Assembly: GCA_037176885.1 (NCBI GenBank)
Contig: JAWWNJ010000060.1
Location: forward strand, 930,001 to 994,000
DNA: 64,000 nt
Origin: Favolaschia claudopus
Taxonomy: Eukaryota > Basidiomycota > Agaricomycetes > Agaricales > Mycenaceae
Reading direction: 5' to 3'
Positions 59,085 to 64,000 of this stretch are shown here, piece by piece. The notes beneath the pieces were generated by a model that saw only the letters and a program-made list of their open reading frames with translations, searched no databases and had not been told where the DNA came from. The translations under genes were made by a program, and so were the position numbers. Position 1 is the stretch's first letter. Each line of letters starts with the position of its first letter.

Positions 59085-60830
59085 ATGGCTCGGTTCGGCT
59101 TCCTCGCGTCGCTCATCACTGCCCTCGTCACCCTCGCCGCCGTCGTTCAAGCGTCCCCCGTGAACTTGAATGCCACCATCGGCGCCGAACGCGCAGAGGG
59201 TTTGAGCCCGCTTGCACGCGAAATCCTCTTGGGTTCCCGTGCCGTCCCTGCCTCGCCTCGTTGGGTCGCGTACTTCGACAAGTTCGTCTCGTCGAACTCG
59301 CTCCCGTCAACGTCGCAGCTTGCCGTACGTCTCTATCGTTTCGTTTCTATTCATTCATTCATTCATTCATCCCTTGGTATCGTTTTCATAGGGCTTCAAC
59401 GTCTTCGCACTCGCCTTCATCTACTCTGGCTCCCTGCAAGACAACGCTGCCCTTTGGGGACAGCTGGACGCCGGCACGCGCGCTTCCATCAAATCGCAGT
59501 ACGCCGCGGCCGGAATCAGTCTTATCGTCTCTGCATATGGTGAGCTTTCTTCTTGTTCTCGGATTACGTTGCCTCCATATCTTGTGATCTCCCTTGCGTT
59601 TTCTTCCACTTTTTCTTCCATGCCCGATACTCACGAATCAATTCACCGCAGGCGCCGGACCCAACCCCACCAGCGCAGGCGACGACCCCACCGCCGCCGC
59701 CAACTTCATCGCCAACTTCGTCAAGACCACCGGCTTGGACGGTGTCGATGTTGATTACGAGGTGTGTTTTTCCGCCCTCTCTCCCCCTTCCCACCGTCTT
59801 CTCTTCTATGTGGCTATCTCGTGGTCAAGTTATTGATAACTTTCTCCGCACATAGGACTTCGGTGCCATCGAAACCGCCGGTACCGCCGTCGCCTGGCTC
59901 TCCACCTTTACCCGTGCCCTCCGCGCACAACTCCCTCAAGGGCAATACATCATCACCCACGCCCCCGTCGCGCCGTGGTTCAGCCCCGGTCTCTGGCCTC
60001 AGAATGGTTATCTCGGGATCAACACCAATGTCGGGAGCTTGATTGATTGGTATAACGTTCAGGTGTGTTTCTCCCCCCTCTCTCTTTTCTTTTCTTTTCA
60101 AGTGTCGAACTTCGCTGACGCTCGACGAGTAGTTCTACAACCAAGGCGTAAACGAATACACCACCTGCGCCGGCCTCCTCACCACCTCTTCCTCCACCTG
60201 GCCCCAATCCGCTGTGTTCCAAATCGCTGCGAACGGCGTCCCGCTCAACAAGATCGTCATCGGCAAGCCTGCGACACCCCCTGATGCCACCAACGGGTAC
60301 ATGGATCCCGCGACGCTGTCCAACTGTTTAGCGCAGGCGAAGGCGCAGGGGTGGAGTGAGTTTTCGTCTTCAGATTTTCTTTTATCTCTTACTCATTGTT
60401 TTGTCACAGGTGCCGGTGCGATGACCTGGCAATACCCCAACGGCGATAGCAACTGGATCACCCAGGTCCGCGCTGGTTCCTTCCCGGTCTCCGGCGGTGG
60501 CGGAGGTGGAGGTGGAGGCGGAGGCGGAGGAGGTGGAGGCGGAGGAGGTGGGGGAGGGACTGGCTGCTCGGGTGTCGCTGCTTGGTCAAGCACTATCGCC
60601 TATCCTGCGGGATCCACGGTGTCCAGCGGGTACGTTAATCAAGTTGCTCGAGCCGAAGAGGATGCTAACACAATGCGCAGAGGCTTCGTATGGACTGCGA
60701 CCCAATGGAACTTCAACGAGACTCCTGGAGGCGCTTGTACGTGTTTCTTTCTTCATCTTAACTTTCCCCTGCTGAGGCTATTTTCTCCTCCTTTGTAGCC
60801 GGCGCGTGGAGCAGAGGCGCTGCCTGCTAA
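59085..60830 (+). CDS. GH18 chitinase with poly-glycine linker and C-terminal chitin-binding module
   Basis: The signal peptide (MARFGFLASLITALVTLAAV) precedes a compact GH18 barrel: RWVAYFDKF, GFNVFALAFIYSG, GISLIVSAYGAG, then the catalytic motif LDGVDVDYEDFGA (DxxDxDxE, with the acid/base Glu). Later strands are QYIITHAPVAPWF, WYNVQFYNQG, KIVIGKPATPPD and GAMTWQYPNGD. Residues after SFPVS form a run of 22 glycines (60493-60558), then a small cysteine-containing module (WSSTIAYPAGSTVSS, GFVWTATQWNFNETPGG) resembling CBM5/12. It should hydrolyse chitin in the wall or medium. About seven introns; stop TAA at 60828. Confidence 0.9.
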
Positions 60831-61401
60831 GTTGGCTCGCTCGACAACACTTCACACACAACACGTCGAACGATAACACAAATGATTTGGATACCACAAA
60901 CGACGAAAACAATAAGATCACAACGCTTTTGATTGGGCACTTTGGGCTCCCTCTTTTTGTATCAAGTACGCATTAGAGATGTCGCACTTGGATGTGGTTG
61001 TATTACGATTTTTGGGAATGAAACGAAATGTTGTAAACTCAGTGCTTGCGTCAGTCAGATATGAGGGTCGCGAAAGGATCAGAAGAACTGTAGGGTTTCG
61101 ATATAGCTTACATGAAGAAATACATTCAAATATCGGCGACCAAATCTTACAAAATATTCAGGTCAGAGACTATCATATATCAACCCTGGAATTGAGAGGA
61201 TCTGCACGTTCCTGGAAATCTCCTGGGGGTTTTACATCATCTACTCAGGAACACACGTATGAAGAACGCCGTGCCCGAAAGGTCATCTTGCTTTCTCTTT
61301 TGTTTCACTGATACTCATGTACAGATCTTCGGTTTTTGAATACGGACGGATACATTGGTTTGTATGTAGGAAGCAGTGATCCTACTGTTAGATCAAAGAA
61401 T
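60831..61401. other. 3' flank of the chitinase gene
   Basis: A 110-codon plus-strand frame at 60979-61311 has no recognisable domain, and I do not call it. Confidence 0.4.
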
Positions 61402-61918
61402 CAGTGTTGGAATTTAAGGGGTTAATAAGGGTAAAATTTGAAGCTCAGGCCTTAAGCTTAACTAGGGCTTAATATTAAGGGCAAATTAAGGGTCAAGTTA
61501 AGGGCTGCTTAAATTTTTTCTGCGTGAGCCAGGACCACCTCCAGGTGAACAAAATGCAAGACTTTCCCTCTCAGATCCCTTGAAACTTCCCGAAAACCTT
61601 CATTCACACACTGGACTTGAAATAATTTGTCGCTAAAATTACATCCAAGGAACATCAAATAAATTGAGACTGTTTTGTATATGTACAATGCTTTTTCAGG
61701 TGTTTCCCTGCAAAACAAAAGGCTCTTTGGAGCCTTCTCAGCTATTGTCAACTTCAAGTTGGTTCAACTGGTGAGATAAAGGCGAAAAGAATGTTACATA
61801 ATCGATCATTAACCCTTAATTAAGGCTTAAGTCCGTCGACAATTGAAGCTAAGGCTTAAACTTAAGGGCAAATTAAGGCTTAACTTAACTTAAGGGTTAA
61901 CCCTTAATTCCAACACTG
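61402..61918. mobile_element. MITE with hAT-like terminal inverted repeats
   Basis: The left end is CAGTGTTGGAATTTAAGGGG. The right end reverse-complemented is CAGTGTTGGAATTAAGGGTT. The first 14 bases are identical. Subterminal DNA on both sides is filled with short TTAAGGG/GCTTAA repeats. The 517-bp interior has no transposase frame. The CAGTG start is usual for hAT elements, but the flanking 8-mers (CAAAGAAT, CTTTGAAA) agree only partly, so a target-site duplication is not proven. Confidence 0.75.
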
Positions 61919-61958
61919 CTTTGAAAGAATAAGTATTACGCCTTTCGAAATTTCGCAT

Positions 61959-62321
61959 CTACGACTGCGGATCATCAAACCTAACGCGCTTGGATACTCG
62001 CGCCTTCCGCTTTCTTTCCAGCTGCTCTGCCACGTCGTCCATCTCTTCCATCTCATCTTGGAGGTGTCGCTTGTCGCTCTCCAATTCCGCAATCCGACTA
62101 TCTTTCTTAGCAATCGATTCGTTCAACTTTTTGATGCGCTGGTCAAGGGCAGCATTGTCTTGACAGATTTCTTCGTATTTCTCAACAGGGTCGAATCCAA
62201 GGACGGACTTGCCGAACTGAGCCAAAACGGTACGATTCAATGCGGCGCCGTCGTCTTTCATTGGGAGTGGCGAGGAGGAAATGGGAGCAGGTAGGGTTCG
62301 GCGTATGTTGGTAGAACCCAA
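61959..62321 (-). CDS. Hypothetical coiled-coil protein
   Basis: A single open frame of 120 codons. The N-terminal 30 residues are Ser/Pro-rich. From about residue 45 a heptad-like charged helix runs to the end (YEEICQDNAALDQRIKKLNE, ELESDKRHLQDEMEEMDDVA), followed by a basic cluster (ERKRKARVSKRVRFDDP). No domain was recognised. The basic end might be a nuclear localisation signal. It lies 40 bases from the MITE end and could be the remaining exon of a larger gene. Confidence 0.45.
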   Translation of the reverse strand: MGSTNIRRTLPAPISSSPLPMKDDGAALNRTVLAQFGKSVLGFDPVEKYEEICQDNAALDQRIKKLNESIAKKDSRIAELESDKRHLQDEMEEMDDVAEQLERKRKARVSKRVRFDDPQS

Positions 62322-62417
62322 ACCAGATCCCCCCCTTTGAGTCGGTTGCCACTTCAGGCTACCTAGATATACCCCCCTAAGGGGTGGACCCTACCCATGA
62401 CTTAACTGGCCCTAGGG

Positions 62418-62570
62418 GGGGTGTACTAGGTGTTCTGCCCCACGTGAGGTGGTGTTCCCCACCGTGTGGGGAGGTGAGGGTGCCCCACGGGAATCACGTA
62501 GGGTGTGGCTGCCCACCTGTAGGTGGGTTCCCCACCGCCTGCGTAAGACCCCCGGCACCGCCGGGGGAGA
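62418..62570. repeat. Cluster of short GC-rich palindromes
   Basis: Four imperfect hairpins of the GGTGGG-N-CCCACC type occur at about 62449, 62474, 62502 and 62522. A further stem with 8-bp arms (CCCCCGGC/GCCGGGGG, about 62549-62567) follows. They share sequence with the array at 63646-63922. Confidence 0.6.
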
Positions 62571-62588
62571 AAAAATGGTTTTTACGCC

Positions 62589-62845
62589 CGTTTCTGCACC
62601 GTTTTGCATGGGTCTAGGTGCATCTTGGAGCTGTGATTTTTGTGGCTTTTATGAGCTATATATCAGACCGATTTGAGCACTTTGGTTTGATCGTTCACGG
62701 TCTGCCGCTGCTGGATTGCCAGCCCATTTTTGCTCCATTTCGCATGGGCTCTGGGTGATCCTTGGAGCTAGGATTTTTGTGGCTTTTATGAGCTACATAT
62801 CAGACCGATTTGAGCACTTTGGTTTTGATCGTTCACGTTTTGCCT
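62589..62845 (+). repeat. Two-copy direct repeat, period 137 bp
   Basis: The block around GATTTTTGTGGCTTTTATGA and CAGACCGATTTGAGCACTTT occurs at about 62589-62700 and again 137 bases later. Only scattered differences are seen in the core (for example GAGCTATATATC versus GAGCTACATATC). Confidence 0.75.
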
Positions 62846-63162
62846 CAATGTGGGTGCTAGCAGGAATGACCAATGTGATATAAGTCGTTTTTACATCAAG
62901 CAAGTAGGCGGATACAGCTATATTACAAAGTGATATGTACTTGTTGAACGTAAGACGTAAGAGTGCAGTGTCAATGCACATGTGGGTGACAGCGTAGGTA
63001 TGTGGTACGGTTCAGTCAGGCTTACATCACGCAGAGTCTGTAAATCAAATGTGACAGTCAACAATACAATGAGTGAACACAAATCGAATCTTAACGCAAA
63101 GGCCAAAAAAACACTAAGTCTAAGTCAAAGAGAAATCAAACAAAACGAAAGTGGAATGGAAC
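62846..63162. other. Intergenic, AT-rich
   Basis: I see nothing recognisable in it. Confidence 0.4.
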
Positions 63163-63253
63163 GGGCCATGCGGGAGTCGAACCCGCAGAAGCTAGCTGAC
63201 ATGATCGTGACAAATACATATATGATATAGGCGTACTTCTTCCCCGAGGGCCC
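63163..63253 (-). tRNA. tRNA-like sequence 1 (doubtful)
   Basis: On the minus strand the ends GGGCCCT and ATGGCCC can pair with one mismatch. The T arm is perfect (GCGGG TTCGACT CCCGC, an RNA polymerase III B box). The D arm is not recognisable and the length of 91 bases would require an intron, so this may be a tRNA pseudogene or tRNA-derived element. Confidence 0.35.
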
Positions 63254-63471
63254 TCAAAGAATTTTATTGTTAATACACATCATGTTCAAGCTACTGTAAA
63301 AATATATAATACATTCTGTTGCTCTCCATAGTTGGCTTTAGAGGCGCTAAACAATTTGCTTCCTTCTGCCTAAAAAGAAAACAGGGAATGTAAGTAGTGT
63401 GAAGGTCAATAATTATAATGAGACACGTACAATAAAGGTTTCAAAGTAAAAAGAAGTTGCAGAGACAAACT

Positions 63472-63553
63472 AAGGGCCGGGGAATCGAACCCACGACGTC
63501 CAAATATAGACGTTTCCAAGGAAGGTATCATTACCTCTATACCAACCACCCTT
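63472..63553 (-). tRNA. tRNA-like sequence 2 (doubtful, 5' half resembles tRNA-Pro)
   Basis: The minus strand has an A-box-like D arm (TTGGTATAGAGGTAATG), a possible CTTGGAA anticodon loop (TGG), an extra hairpin (ACGTC/GACGT) and a B-box (GGGTTCGATTCCCC). The acceptor strands (AAGGGTG/GGCCCTT) pair for six positions including a wobble. The anticodon stem does not close well, so function is uncertain. Confidence 0.45.
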
Positions 63554-63645
63554 CATTTAGTAGATAGCAAGTATGTCCCACATACGGTCTTTTATTTAAT
63601 GATCTACAAAATCTCTAAAAATCTTCCAAGTCAAGCACGACAGCA

Positions 63646-63922
63646 GGTGGGGTTCCCCACTCTAGCCGCCGTAACTAAGGAGGATCCCCACCCTCTTGGC
63701 ATTATGGTGGGCTACCCCACGGATAGTGGGCGTGGGGACCCCACACCGAGGTGGGCGCCCCCACGTTTCTTATTATACATCGTGGGGTTCCCCACCTCCT
63801 CTATTCTCAGCGGTGGGCTGCCCCACCTTGTCAAGCAGTTCGCCGTGGGGCACCCCACCTCTTTTTCTTCATGCGGTGGGGTTCCCCAAGTCAAGATATT
63901 GTTGGGGTGGGGCTCCCCACCC
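63646..63922. repeat. Array of nine GGTGGG-N-CCCACC hairpins with unique spacers
   Basis: Palindromes start at 63646, 63706, 63731, 63750, 63781, 63812, 63844, 63876 and 63907, most with variable central bases (TT, TA, CG, CA, CT). The last five intervals are 31, 31, 32, 32 and 31 bases. A degenerate half-site near 63683 fills the gap between the first two. Spacers of about 15 bases are AT-rich and all different. Confidence 0.8.
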
Positions 63923-64000
63923 ATTCTTGTTGCTTATTAAAAGGTCTTCATTCACAATAGCCATAGATTCACACCGTAGTTTGAGATTCAAAGTGAATTT

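Noticed and set aside
63646..63922. CRISPR array
   Set aside because: Short palindromic repeats with unique spacers look similar, but the setting is a eukaryotic genome, the repeats are about 15 bases, loops vary, and there are no cas genes.
63599..63940. 113-codon plus-strand ORF with VGFPT-like repeats
   Set aside because: The apparent protein repeats follow from the hairpin array, and the opposite strand is open too; no evidence for translation.
1..64000. Classical secondary-metabolite cluster
   Set aside because: SnoaL-like, Dabb, MFS and dehydrogenase genes could hint at one, but no PKS, NRPS, terpene synthase or P450 is visible.

Overview
The window looks like nuclear DNA of an agaricomycete (mushroom-forming basidiomycete). 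Genes are broken by many short introns of about 50-80 bp. Several families are typical of this class: DUF6534-like and other multi-span membrane proteins, DUF6593, secreted GH18 chitinase with a Gly linker, and expanded GMC oxidoreductases and peroxidases. No database search was possible, so family names rest on recognised motifs. Exon joins were worked out by hand, and spans run from start codon to stop codon including introns.

1-10 kb: the 3' part of a BCS1/DUF7025-type AAA ATPase (+), a secreted SnoaL-like protein (-), a Dal5/ACS-type MFS transporter (-), a seven-span membrane protein (+) and a second SnoaL-like protein (-). 10-26 kb: heme peroxidase 1 (+), a poorly defined multi-span membrane protein (-), a small cysteine-containing secreted protein (-), SnoaL-like copies 3 and 4 (-), and two tandem zinc-type/quinone-oxidoreductase-like dehydrogenases (-) separated by nested inverted-repeat DNA. 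26-37 kb: a small secreted protein, a DUF6593 protein, a DUF4436-type membrane protein, GMC oxidoreductase 1 with a probable GPI-type C-terminus, and a DUF6534 membrane protein. 38-52 kb: heme peroxidases 2 and 3 (3 carries an apparent frameshift), GMC oxidoreductase 2, a Dabb protein and a second DUF4436 protein. 52-61 kb: two secreted or cell-surface proteins, a 3 kb gap and a GH18 chitinase. 61-64 kb: a MITE, a coiled-coil ORF, tandem repeats, two tRNA-like sequences and a striking array of short GC-rich hairpins at near-regular spacing.

The gene content is dominated by secreted or surface proteins made in multiple copies: 3 peroxidases, 2 GMC oxidases, 4 SnoaL-like proteins, 2 dehydrogenases and 2 DUF4436 proteins. 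A plausible reading, by inference, is an extracellular oxidative region in which GMC oxidases supply hydrogen peroxide to neighbouring peroxidases, grown by local duplication. I see no polyketide synthase, NRPS or terpene synthase, so it is not a classical biosynthetic cluster. The observations most worth following up are the hairpin array at the right end, the unusual two-part peroxidase family, the secreted SnoaL family with shared upstream elements, and the nested foldback element between the two dehydrogenases.
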